Part shown: piece after piece, positions 1 through 5,560 of the stretch | How positions within the stretch are numbered: the first letter of the stretch is position 1 | How the letters are laid out: each line of letters opens with the position of its first letter | NCBI GenBank assembly: GCA_023263235.1 | Contig: JALQXE010000016.1 | Coordinates: forward strand, 1-5,621 | Reading direction: 5' to 3' | Source: Sediminibacterium sp. | GTDB lineage: Bacteria; Bacteroidota; Bacteroidia; Chitinophagales; Chitinophagaceae | DNA length: 5,621 nt | Program-made: the position numbers and the translations under genes | The notes under the pieces: model-generated | Database searches by the model: none | Told to the model about the DNA's origin: nothing | Seen by the model: the letters and a program-made list of their open reading frames with translations, nothing else

Positions 1-1923
1 AGTACTGCACAACAAAGCAAGATCCCTTATCCGGTTTACAAGGGATCTGATTTAGGATTAACCTATTCTCAAAAAGCTTCTACATTTAAAATATGGGCGC
101 CAACGGCAACTGCTGCTAAACTTAATTTGTACAAATCTGATATGGGTGGAACAGCTTCGCGTTCTATTCAAATGAGTAGTGGTGAAAATGGTATATGGCT
201 TATTACACTACCTGAAAATCTTAAAAATAATTATTATACTTTTCAAGTATTCATTGATAATGTTTGGAGTGAAGAAGTAGTAGACCCATATGCAAAAGCA
301 TGTGGTACCAATGGTTTGAGAGCACAAGTGGTAGATTTAAATGAAACCAACCCTATTGGATGGGCTAAAGATAGATCACCTAATTTTTCTACGTCTAATA
401 AACAAACCGATGCTATTATTTATGAATTACATGTAAGAGACGCAAGTATTCATGAAAGCAGTGGGATAAAAAATAAGGGTAAGTTTTTAGGCTTAGCAGA
501 ACTCGGCACAAAAAATAGTGCTGGTCAGTTTACTGGACTTTCACACATCAAAGAACTTGGTGTAACACATATTCATCTGCTACCTTTTTACGATTATAAT
601 TCTGTGGATGAAACAAAGGCTGCAACGCAGTATAACTGGGGATATGACCCTGTTCATTATAATATTCCAGAAGGATCCTATAGTACCAATCCATCAGATG
701 GTAAAGTGCGTATTAAAGAGCTAAAAGAACTGATAAAAACCATGCACAGTAATGGTTTACGTATTATTATGGATGTCGTATACAACCACACGGCCCTCAC
801 AAAAAATTCGAATTTTAATATACTAGTGCCTAATTATTACTACAGAAAAAGAGCAGACGGTAGTTTTTCTGACGCGAGTGGTTGCGGTAATGAAACAGCT
901 AGTGATCAGGCAATGTTTAGAAAATTTATGATTGAAAGTGTGGTTTACTGGGTTAAAGAATACCATATAGATGGTTTTCGTTTTGATTTAATGGGTGTTC
1001 ATGACATCGAAACCATGAATTTAATTTCAGACACACTTCATAAATTAAAACCTTCCATTGTTTTATATGGTGAAGGTTGGACATCTGGTGGCTCAACACT
1101 ACCAGAAGAAAAAAGAGCTATTAAAAAAAATGCAGCACAATTAAATGGAATTGCTGTGTTTAGTGATGACATGCGCGATGGTATTAAAGGAAGTGTATTT
1201 AACATCAATGATAGAGGTTTTGCTACGGGAAATATTGGAAATAGCGAGTCTGTAAAATTTGGAATTGTTGCTGCGGGCAATCATCCACAAATAAACTACA
1301 ACCAAGTCAATTATTCCAAAGCGCCATATACAACAGGCCCTGCAGGACTTATCAATTATGCAGATTGTCACGACAATAATATATTATGGGACAAAATAGA
1401 ACTCTCTTTTAAAGACGCTTCTATTATAGAGCGCACTAAAATGCATGAACTCGCTTATGCCATTGTTTTAACAGCACAGGGTGCAAGTTTTTTACATGCG
1501 GGTACCGAATTTTTAAGAACAAAAAATGGGGTGGAAAATTCTTTTGATAAAGGAGATATTGTAAATGGTATCAATTGGGATTTAAAAACAAAAAATATTG
1601 GTACGTATCAGTTCATAAAAAATGTGATTAAAATTAGACGCACACATCCAGCTTTTAGAATGCAATCGGCTCAGCAAATTGCAAACCATTTACGTTTTGA
1701 AAACAACCAACCAGCAGGTATCATCGCATATACCATCAACGGAGCAGCAGTAGGTGATACATGGAAAAAAATATGGGTGGCTTATAACGGATCACAAACA
1801 AGCCAAACCCTTACACTACCTAAGGGGAGCTGGAAAATAGGACTCAGCGGCAAGGGGTCTTCCAAAATGGGTAACAATTTTACCTTAAGTGGCAGTTCGG
1901 CGGTAATACTATATGGGGAATAA
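1..1923 (+). CDS. pulA: Type I pullulanase (GH13, alpha-1,6 debranching), 5' end outside window
   Basis: This enzyme hydrolyses alpha-1,6 branch links in pullulan, glycogen or starch dextrins. The frame is open from base 1, so the visible 640 residues lack the true N-terminus; the TTG at 127 is internal, because YKGSDLG and FKIWAPTAT of the N-terminal CBM48-like domain lie upstream of it. Counting residues from base 1, the type I pullulanase signature YNWGYDP is at 211-217, region I DVVYNH begins at 258, region II GFRFDLMG carries the nucleophile Asp329, region III LYGEGW carries the acid/base Glu358, and region IV DCHDNN carries His457-Asp458. A beta-sandwich-like tail closes the protein. 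All catalytic residues are present, so it should be active. Bacteroidota relatives are of similar length, so probably only a signal peptide and a few more residues are missing; export therefore cannot be confirmed. No other starch-utilisation gene is visible downstream. Confidence 0.96.
   Translation, partial: STAQQSKIPYPVYKGSDLGLTYSQKASTFKIWAPTATAAKLNLYKSDMGGTASRSIQMSSGENGIWLITLPENLKNNYYTFQVFIDNVWSEEVVDPYAKACGTNGLRAQVVDLNETNPIGWAKDRSPNFSTSNKQTDAIIYELHVRDASIHESSGIKNKGKFLGLAELGTKNSAGQFTGLSHIKELGVTHIHLLPFYDYNSVDETKAATQYNWGYDPVHYNIPEGSYSTNPSDGKVRIKELKELIKTMHSNGLRIIMDVVYNHTALTKNSNFNILVPNYYYRKRADGSFSDASGCGNETASDQAMFRKFMIESVVYWVKEYHIDGFRFDLMGVHDIETMNLISDTLHKLKPSIVLYGEGWTSGGSTLPEEKRAIKKNAAQLNGIAVFSDDMRDGIKGSVFNINDRGFATGNIGNSESVKFGIVAAGNHPQINYNQVNYSKAPYTTGPAGLINYADCHDNNILWDKIELSFKDASIIERTKMHELAYAIVLTAQGASFLHAGTEFLRTKNGVENSFDKGDIVNGINWDLKTKNIGTYQFIKNVIKIRRTHPAFRMQSAQQIANHLRFENNQPAGIIAYTINGAAVGDTWKKIWVAYNGSQTSQTLTLPKGSWKIGLSGKGSSKMGNNFTLSGSSAVILYGE
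20..48. repeat. Perfect 9-bp inverted repeat inside pulA
   Basis: AGATCCCTT at 20-28 is the exact reverse complement of AAGGGATCT at 40-48, with an 11-nt loop between. It lies in the coding region for the start of the CBM48-like domain. There is no T-tract after it, so it does not look like a terminator; it may be a coding coincidence or an mRNA hairpin. Confidence 0.6.
1808..1826. repeat. Short 6-bp inverted repeat near the pulA 3' end
   Basis: CCCTTA at 1808-1813 pairs with TAAGGG at 1821-1826 across a 7-nt loop, within the last codons of pulA. There is no T-tract. It may be a weak mRNA hairpin close to the transcript end, or chance. Confidence 0.3.
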
Positions 1924-1935
1924 GAAGGAGTAATA

Positions 1936-1943
1936 TATATTTG
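1936..1943 (+). promoter_or_regulatory. Bacteroidota -7 promoter element for the 80-residue gene
   Basis: TATATTTG matches TAnnTTTG exactly and is followed by CAC, a common continuation in this phylum. Transcription would start about 1948-1950, leaving a leader of only about ten bases before the ATG at 1960. No TTG is seen at the usual -33 spacing, so the assignment rests on the -7 box alone. It implies that the small gene can be transcribed independently of pulA. Confidence 0.6.
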
Positions 1944-1959
1944 CACAAAATCAATCTAG

Positions 1960-2202
1960 ATGATGACGATCGAAAGCTTTAAAGAATTAGCACACGAAGA
2001 AAAATTAAATCAATTAAGACACAACGGTGAATTACTAGGCACCTACGAGCGCAGAAGTGCAGATGGTGATAGCAAAACCAGTGGAGACATTTTTGAGTTA
2101 AATAACTTCTGGGTATTCTTAAGTGATGATGAACAAATGGTGATCCCATCCCGCAGAAATCCACTCTTCAAAGAAGAAGAAGAGGAAGAAGCAGAAGGTT
2201 AA
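1960..2202 (+). CDS. Small conserved-style hypothetical protein with acidic C-terminus
   Basis: The product is 80 residues with no signal peptide or membrane segment, so it is probably cytosolic. The N-terminal part (1-30) is helical in character and charged. The middle (about 40-68) contains GDIFELNNFWVFLSDDEQ followed by a basic IPSRRNPLF patch. The end is a run of six glutamates (72-77) before AEG. The style resembles small uncharacterised proteins of Bacteroidota, but I cannot name a function. Two adjacent ATG codons (1960 and 1963) could each be the start. The GAAGGAG sequence at 1924-1930 is about 30 bases upstream, too far to act as a ribosome site. The gene follows pulA by 36 bp but has its own -7 box, so a functional link to pullulanase is not implied. 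Coding is supported by the intact frame and the natural-looking composition. Confidence 0.8.
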   Translation: MMTIESFKELAHEEKLNQLRHNGELLGTYERRSADGDSKTSGDIFELNNFWVFLSDDEQMVIPSRRNPLFKEEEEEEAEG

Positions 2203-2239
2203 TCACCTTACCATTTAGTTTTTAATACGTAAGAGATAC
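2203..2239. other. Convergent intergenic gap, no clear terminator
   Basis: Only 37 bp separate the stop codons of the 80-residue gene (+) and the membrane regulator-like gene (-). Two weak inverted repeats can be drawn: CTTAC at 2207-2211 with GTAAG at 2229-2233, and TACCTA at 2237-2242 with TAGGTA at 2255-2260, the latter spanning the minus-strand TAG stop. Neither is GC-rich or followed by a T-tract, so I do not call a terminator. The two transcripts probably overlap at their 3' ends. Confidence 0.4.
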
Positions 2240-3631
2240 CTATTTAATTTTATTTAGGTAGCGCTCATTAAGTTTGTATTGGTATACCCTTTTATCTAAA
2301 GCTGTTTTTTCTCGTTCTACCAGCATATCACTAGTAGAGGCAAAGACCATAAATTTTTTATTGATCATTTGTAAAGTATCTGATCGTAATTTATTTTGGA
2401 TGGTTACTTCTTTATTTTTTACACCAAGGGCTCTATTAATTTGATCGATAGAAGTAGGCTCGCCTTGTTTAGAAAATTCATACAAAATATCAAGCACCGA
2501 TTTTTCGGCTTCTGTTAGATTATCAGAAAATTCTACCTGCTTATTTACTTCAATCGATTTTTTGTGTAATCCATTACCAGCAAAGGTTTGCTGCATTTTT
2601 TGATAACTTTTTAACTTGACAATCAAAAATGCTATCACCAGTATTAATGCTAGAATGGAACTGCCATATAATAGCTGTGTCAGACTTATTTTATCAGTAA
2701 GTTTTGGTGTAATTTTTTTTATCAACGGCTTTTCAAGTTCTACAAATTTATTTGCTGATAATGTCAAGCTTATCATTGAATCTTGTTGAGCATTGTATAT
2801 ATTTAATTTACCATTATTATAAAAATAAGCATTGCTTTTGTTTACTATATAATTTGCGATGGTACCGCCTGTTTCATTTTCAATTTCATACAATTTTTCG
2901 GTGTCAGGATTTAGCAAATACATATGATTATAGGACTCTGTTAATAAACCTAGCCCTGGTAAAATAATCGCATTAGTATTGATGACAGTTTCCTGAAAAA
3001 TTTGGTCGTTAATTATTTTTGGTTCTTTCCACCAATCTTTTGTTTTTAAATTCAAACATTGTAAATACACCGTATCGTTTTTCTTTTCTGAATCAATCTT
3101 AAAATATGAATTGGGATAAAATTGATAAAACACATAAATAAGATCTTTGGCTTTATCTGGATAAACGATGGCATTCATATGCAAAGCCATTTTAACTTCT
3201 TTGCTAATGGGTTCTCTAAACCATTCTTTAGATGTAGTATCAAAATACCTGAGTCCACTATTAAACTGCCAAAAACCCCAACCACCTAAGTTGTAAAATT
3301 TATTATTTCTTACATAAGAATAAGAACCAAAATTATACCCCTCATAACAGGTATTGTCAAGTCTTATTAGTCCAAGTGTGGAGTCGACCTTAAAAAGCTT
3401 TCCTGTGCCACTTATTTGAAAATACAGCACTCCATCATTAACCATGTAATTATGCCTCGAATCTGTACAGGTTAACCCGGCAGGTGTAGGTACCAGTTTA
3501 GTCTCTTTATTTAATAATTGTAGCTCAAAACTTCCTTTTTGACTACTTAGAAAGCGGAGTAAATTTTTTTGTGCAGGCGCCTGAATTGCTAAAAACAAAA
3601 CAGCTAATAGAAATATATGTCTCAATTGCAT
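2240..3631 (-). CDS. Signal-peptide, propeller-like sensor, one TM, winged-helix-like protein
   Basis: This 463-residue protein is probably a membrane-anchored one-component regulator; the role is inferred from architecture. Residues 1-20 are a signal peptide ending APA before QKN. Residues about 24-300 contain repeated beta-rich units that look like a Kelch-type or related propeller; the clearest is FYNLGGWGFWQF followed by FDTTSKEW (112-137), with a further unit ending LNLKTKDWW near 201. A single hydrophobic helix spans about 319-340. The cytoplasmic part begins KLKSYQK, and about 371-445 resembles a winged helix: LTEAEKSVLDILYEF, then IDQINRALGVKNKEVTIQNKLRSD and INKKF. The order places the sensor outside the inner membrane and a DNA-binding-like domain inside. 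Its stop is TAG at 2240-2242. A -7 box sits almost against the start codon. The target is unknown; protein-protein interaction instead of DNA binding is possible. Confidence 0.85.
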   Translation of the reverse strand: MQLRHIFLLAVLFLAIQAPAQKNLLRFLSSQKGSFELQLLNKETKLVPTPAGLTCTDSRHNYMVNDGVLYFQISGTGKLFKVDSTLGLIRLDNTCYEGYNFGSYSYVRNNKFYNLGGWGFWQFNSGLRYFDTTSKEWFREPISKEVKMALHMNAIVYPDKAKDLIYVFYQFYPNSYFKIDSEKKNDTVYLQCLNLKTKDWWKEPKIINDQIFQETVINTNAIILPGLGLLTESYNHMYLLNPDTEKLYEIENETGGTIANYIVNKSNAYFYNNGKLNIYNAQQDSMISLTLSANKFVELEKPLIKKITPKLTDKISLTQLLYGSSILALILVIAFLIVKLKSYQKMQQTFAGNGLHKKSIEVNKQVEFSDNLTEAEKSVLDILYEFSKQGEPTSIDQINRALGVKNKEVTIQNKLRSDTLQMINKKFMVFASTSDMLVEREKTALDKRVYQYKLNERYLNKIK

Positions 3632-3635
3632 GAAA

Positions 3636-3643
3636 CAAAACTA
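3636..3643 (-). promoter_or_regulatory. -7 promoter element for the membrane regulator-like gene
   Basis: On the minus strand this reads TAGTTTTG, an exact TAnnTTTG match, ending 4 bases before the ATG at 3631. If used, the transcript would be leaderless or nearly so. No TTG is seen at -33 spacing, and the region is AT-rich, so a chance match is quite possible. Confidence 0.4.
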
Positions 3644-3694
3644 AAGAATAGATTTAGATTAGTAAAAATTAGATATGTACAGTTTATATTAAAT

Positions 3695-3743
3695 AATTAT
3701 AATAACTATAAATCATTCTATATTAACAAATTATAATTTATAG
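3695..3743. repeat. AT-rich palindromes and repeats upstream of the regulator-like gene
   Basis: AATTATAAT occurs at 3695-3703 and again at 3729-3737, a spacing of 34 bp. AAATTATAATTT (3728-3739) is a perfect 12-bp palindrome. CTATAAAT (3706-3713) and ATTTATAG (3736-3743) form an 8-bp inverted repeat. They sit 64-112 bp upstream of the start at 3631 and could be an operator or UP-like region. The extreme AT content makes chance repeats likely. Confidence 0.3.
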
Positions 3744-3832
3744 CGGTTACTCGATAAAAGATTATTGAAATTAAAACAGACACTTACCCAACACTATTAC
3801 AACTAGCGTTTATTTGATTGAGTTTTAAACTC

Positions 3833-3861
3833 GGGGGGTATGGGGGCTTTGGGTAACCGGG
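3833..3861 (+). other. Putative G-quadruplex motif (four G-tracts)
   Basis: Four G-runs, at 3833-3838, 3842-3846, 3851-3853 and 3859-3861, are separated by loops TAT, CTTT and TAACC. This satisfies the usual G3+N1-7 pattern for an intramolecular quadruplex. The G-rich strand is the template strand for the flanking minus-strand genes, so their RNA would be C-rich here. The motif stands out in otherwise AT-rich DNA. Folding is not shown by sequence alone. Confidence 0.5.
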
Positions 3862-3874
3862 CCCTCATTTTTTT
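3840..3874 (+). terminator. Terminator-like hairpin plus T-tract on the plus strand
   Basis: Bases 3840-3847 pair with 3861-3868 (eight pairs, one of them G-U in RNA) around a 13-nt loop, and seven T residues follow at 3868-3874. This has the shape of an intrinsic terminator for plus-strand transcription. The T-tract overlaps the minus-strand stop codon of the phosphoesterase by two bases. There is no plus-strand gene close upstream, so it would stop only readthrough, antisense or an unannotated small RNA. In the minus direction the G-U pair becomes a mismatch and no T-tract follows, so it is a poor terminator for the phosphoesterase. Confidence 0.4.
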
Positions 3875-4721
3875 ATCCAGCCGTTTTACGATACTCGGTA
3901 CCCTTTTGGGTAGGGTTCATCATATAGGAAATCAAGGTTCCATCTTTTAATAACTCCACCACCCTAAATCCTTTATAAGGCGTTCCCCAATTACCGCCCA
4001 TATGAGCGTCAAATAAACAAGGTATTTGTCTTGTGCCTAAAGTTTTTACACCGTCTTGATCATGCTCATGACCATGAAATATGGCTGTAATATTTGGATA
4101 CTGATTAATCAGGGTTTCAAAAGCCGGGGTATCAATGGCATTGGCAGTCCAGGCTTTTTGAGGAATATGCAAGAACAGAAAAATGCTTTTCTTATGCTTG
4201 TTCGCTTCTAACTGCGCCGCAAGCCAATTTAAATCTGGAGAAAGGTATTTGCCTTCCTCATTGGAAGTGTCACCTAAAATAATGGCCTGATTTTTAACCG
4301 CCACCGAATGATTGAGTGGCATTCCCCAAACTTCTTTCCAATAATCGGCACTTACCATGTCATGATTACCCCTTGTTACGTAATAAGGTGTTTGTAATGC
4401 ATCTATTTTTTGTTTGGCTAATGGCAACAAATGTTTTTCGTTGTGAATGATATCTCCATTGATCACACAAAAATCTAAAGGCGTTTCTTTATTGAAGTCA
4501 TTGATTTGATGGATGATTTTTTCAATCATCTCATCATAGGGCGTCCCAGGCTGCCCGTAGTGCGCATCTGATGCAACTACAAATCTTAAAGCCACATTAT
4601 TTTTATTTGCATAAACGTTTGCAGCACGTATTCTTTTAAATCCACCTGCTGCAAAAAATGCAGTGGCGAAAGAAATATTTTTTATAAAAGATCTTCTTGA
4701 TGATTGATAGTTTTTTTTCAT
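3873..4721 (-). CDS. Tat-exported calcineurin-like metallophosphoesterase
   Basis: This 282-residue protein is a probable dinuclear-metal phosphoesterase acting outside the cytoplasm. Residues 5-35 form a twin-arginine signal: SRRSFIKN with Arg9-Arg10, then a hydrophobic stretch (ISFATAFFAAGGF) and a basic residue cluster. The metallophosphoesterase motifs follow in order: SDAHYG (Asp52, His54), NGDIIHNE (Asp90), RGNHDM (Asn119, His120), the LHIP histidine (His185) and FHGHEH (His218, His220). All expected metal ligands are present. The substrate (phosphomonoester, cyclic nucleotide or phospholipid) cannot be told from sequence; Tat export is consistent with cytoplasmic folding and metal loading before transport. 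It starts 23 bp after the VOC gene, probably as the second gene of an operon. A short palindrome overlaps the start codon region. No good terminator follows on its own strand. Confidence 0.9.
   Translation of the reverse strand: MKKNYQSSRRSFIKNISFATAFFAAGGFKRIRAANVYANKNNVALRFVVASDAHYGQPGTPYDEMIEKIIHQINDFNKETPLDFCVINGDIIHNEKHLLPLAKQKIDALQTPYYVTRGNHDMVSADYWKEVWGMPLNHSVAVKNQAIILGDTSNEEGKYLSPDLNWLAAQLEANKHKKSIFLFLHIPQKAWTANAIDTPAFETLINQYPNITAIFHGHEHDQDGVKTLGTRQIPCLFDAHMGGNWGTPYKGFRVVELLKDGTLISYMMNPTQKGTEYRKTAG
4512..4530. repeat. 7-bp inverted repeat inside the phosphoesterase gene
   Basis: GATGATT at 4512-4518 pairs with AATCATC at 4524-4530 across a 5-nt T-rich loop. It encodes part of the helix following the first metal motif (around MIEKIIHQ), so coding constraint or chance explains it well. 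Confidence 0.3.
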
Positions 4722-4744
4722 GTTAAAACATTGATGATTTGTAA

Positions 4745-5101
4745 TTAATCCGGAGAAATTTCTTCGCCAAAATGAATGATATTGCCACTATTATCTAAGA
4801 TGCTGAATTGTCGCATGTTCCATGGCTTATTGGTCAAAGTCCCTTCAGGATGAATGATTCCTTGTTTATTGTACATTGAATATAACATGTCAATTTCATT
4901 TACATTAATATAGCATCCTGTATTTTTTGGAATAATCGCATCAATACATTTCCATAAATGAATTTGAATATTGTCTTTACTAAAAATCAAGTAGCCATCC
5001 CAGTCGCTATGAAAAGTAAATCCAAGTTTATGTACATAAAAATGGATTGTCTCCGAAGTATCTAAATATGCTAAAATAGGAATTGCGGTTTGCAACAACA
5101 T
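4745..5101 (-). CDS. Bleomycin-resistance/glyoxalase-like (VOC superfamily) protein
   Basis: This 118-residue cytosolic protein has the length of a single Ble-type VOC subunit, which usually dimerises to bind a ligand in shared clefts. Visible family features are AIPILAYLDTSETIHFYVHKLGF (residues 6-28; the first beta-alpha unit), YLIFSKDNIQIHLWKC (37-52), the second-half opening CYINVNEIDMLYSMY (63-77), the HPEG-TLTNKPWNMRQF stretch (84-99) and the closing LDNSGNIIHFGEE (102-114). The IHLW and PW-RQF patterns favour the Ble-like antibiotic-binding branch over metal-dependent glyoxalase I. Many chromosomal homologues of this branch are not proven resistance genes, so resistance should not be assumed. 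It is the first gene of a likely two-gene unit with the phosphoesterase. The start ATG at 5101 is favoured because an open frame with no better in-frame start is seen upstream. Confidence 0.85.
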   Translation of the reverse strand: MLLQTAIPILAYLDTSETIHFYVHKLGFTFHSDWDGYLIFSKDNIQIHLWKCIDAIIPKNTGCYINVNEIDMLYSMYNKQGIIHPEGTLTNKPWNMRQFSILDNSGNIIHFGEEISPD

Positions 5102-5113
5102 TACTTAGTTTTG
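5083..5113 (+). promoter_or_regulatory. Bacteroidota promoter (TTG / TAnnTTTG) for the 131-residue gene
   Basis: TAGTTTTG at 5106-5113 matches the -7 consensus TAnnTTTG exactly, and TTG at 5083-5085 lies 20 bp upstream, within the expected 17-23 bp. The start site would be near 5118-5120, giving a leader of roughly 30 bases to the ATG at 5152. The -33 part lies inside the 5' end of the divergent VOC gene. Confidence 0.55.
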
Positions 5114-5114
5114 T

Positions 5115-5122
5115 AAAAGTTA
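5115..5122 (-). promoter_or_regulatory. Weak -7-like element for the VOC/phosphoesterase unit
   Basis: On the minus strand this reads TAACTTTT, one base from TAnnTTTG, with the start codon at 5101 about 14 bases beyond. It is only a degenerate match in AT-rich DNA, but it is the best candidate I see in the 50-bp divergent spacer. Confidence 0.25.
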
Positions 5123-5151
5123 ATTTTAAAATTAAATATAACTATTAATTT

Positions 5152-5547
5152 ATGATTAAAAAGATTACCCTTTTGTTACTTATTGTATTCATTACAAAAG
5201 GGCTATATGCACAAAGCCTTCCACTAGAAAAAGAAAAAATGAAGCTAGTGGGCCAAAAAATATACCTTGGTAATCGTCCATTGAGCATTTCTGATGCAAG
5301 AGATTTATCGGTAACGATACCGGAAGCATATTTATATTTTAATCGTGCAAAAAGAATCAGGGATTGGAACTACTTTTGGGGTGGCTATTTAGGATTAACA
5401 GCACTTAGCTCTAATTCGCTAAGTCCCAATCAAAATCCAACGTATGGCGTGTTTGGTTTATTAATTGGCATCATTGTTATACCGAGAGAAATCAAAAGAC
5501 AAAAAATAATTCTAAAAGGAATAGAAGCGTATAACGCAAAACATTAA
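5152..5547 (+). CDS. Small exported hypothetical protein with two hydrophobic segments
   Basis: This 131-residue protein has a clear signal peptide: residues 2-4 are basic (IKK), a hydrophobic core follows (LLLLIVFI), and LYA before QS gives a probable cleavage at residue 20. The mature part contains KIYLGNRPLSISDARDL (37-52), PEAYLYFNRAKRIRDW (57-72), then two glycine-rich hydrophobic stretches at about 74-86 and 97-110, a basic PREIKRQK segment and a final GIEAYNAKH. The order (ligand-like KIY..G..LS, then PEAY..F..AK, then paired Gly-rich hydrophobic stretches, then a basic tail ending near a YN) recalls a family of uncharacterised Bacteroidota proteins; this is memory, not a search. The protein probably sits in the periplasm or membrane. 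The start ATG at 5152 is chosen because it gives the signal peptide and lies downstream of the promoter. It is followed after 13 bp by the SDR gene. Confidence 0.75.
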   Translation: MIKKITLLLLIVFITKGLYAQSLPLEKEKMKLVGQKIYLGNRPLSISDARDLSVTIPEAYLYFNRAKRIRDWNYFWGGYLGLTALSSNSLSPNQNPTYGVFGLLIGIIVIPREIKRQKIILKGIEAYNAKH

Positions 5548-5560
5548 AAAAAATAGTACC

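Larger units (their letters stand above)
3632..3872. other. 241-bp spacer with AT-rich half and abruptly G-rich end
   Basis: The spacer lies between two minus-strand genes. Bases about 3644-3760 are almost all A/T and contain short palindromes. Bases about 3820-3866 switch sharply to G/C-rich sequence, with four G-runs and a hairpin that runs into a T-tract. A small GAGTTT/AAACTC palindrome (3820-3832) lies just before the first G-run. I see no convincing ORF, tRNA or known RNA family here. Confidence 0.7.

Noticed and set aside
127..129. TTG at 127 as the pulA start codon
   Set aside because: The same frame is open back to base 1 and encodes conserved CBM48-type sequence (YKGSDLG, FKIWAPTAT) upstream, so the gene starts before the window.
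1038..1371. Minus-strand open frames of 76 and 80 codons within pulA
   Set aside because: They overlap each other and the conserved catalytic core of pulA, and show no domain or start signal; they are antisense shadows.
1924..1930. GAAGGAG as a ribosome binding site for the 80-residue gene
   Set aside because: It lies about 30 bases before the ATG, upstream of the predicted -7 box, and genes in this phylum rarely use Shine-Dalgarno sites.
1979..2164. Minus-strand 61-codon frame opposite the 80-residue gene
   Set aside because: His/Cys-rich shadow with no promoter; the plus-strand frame has natural protein composition and a -7 box.
2237..2260. TACCTA/TAGGTA hairpin as terminator for the convergent genes
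   Set aside because: The 6-bp AT-rich stem has a 12-nt loop and no T-tract on either side, and it lies mostly within the coding end of the minus-strand gene.
2752..2967. Plus-strand 71-codon frame inside the regulator-like gene
   Set aside because: The minus-strand protein has a coherent signal peptide, TM and domain order across this region; the plus frame is a shadow rich in Tyr/Leu/Cys.
4745..5101. Calling the VOC protein a true bleomycin resistance determinant
   Set aside because: The fold and motifs support the Ble-like family only; ligand and resistance cannot be read from this sequence, and there is no mobile context.
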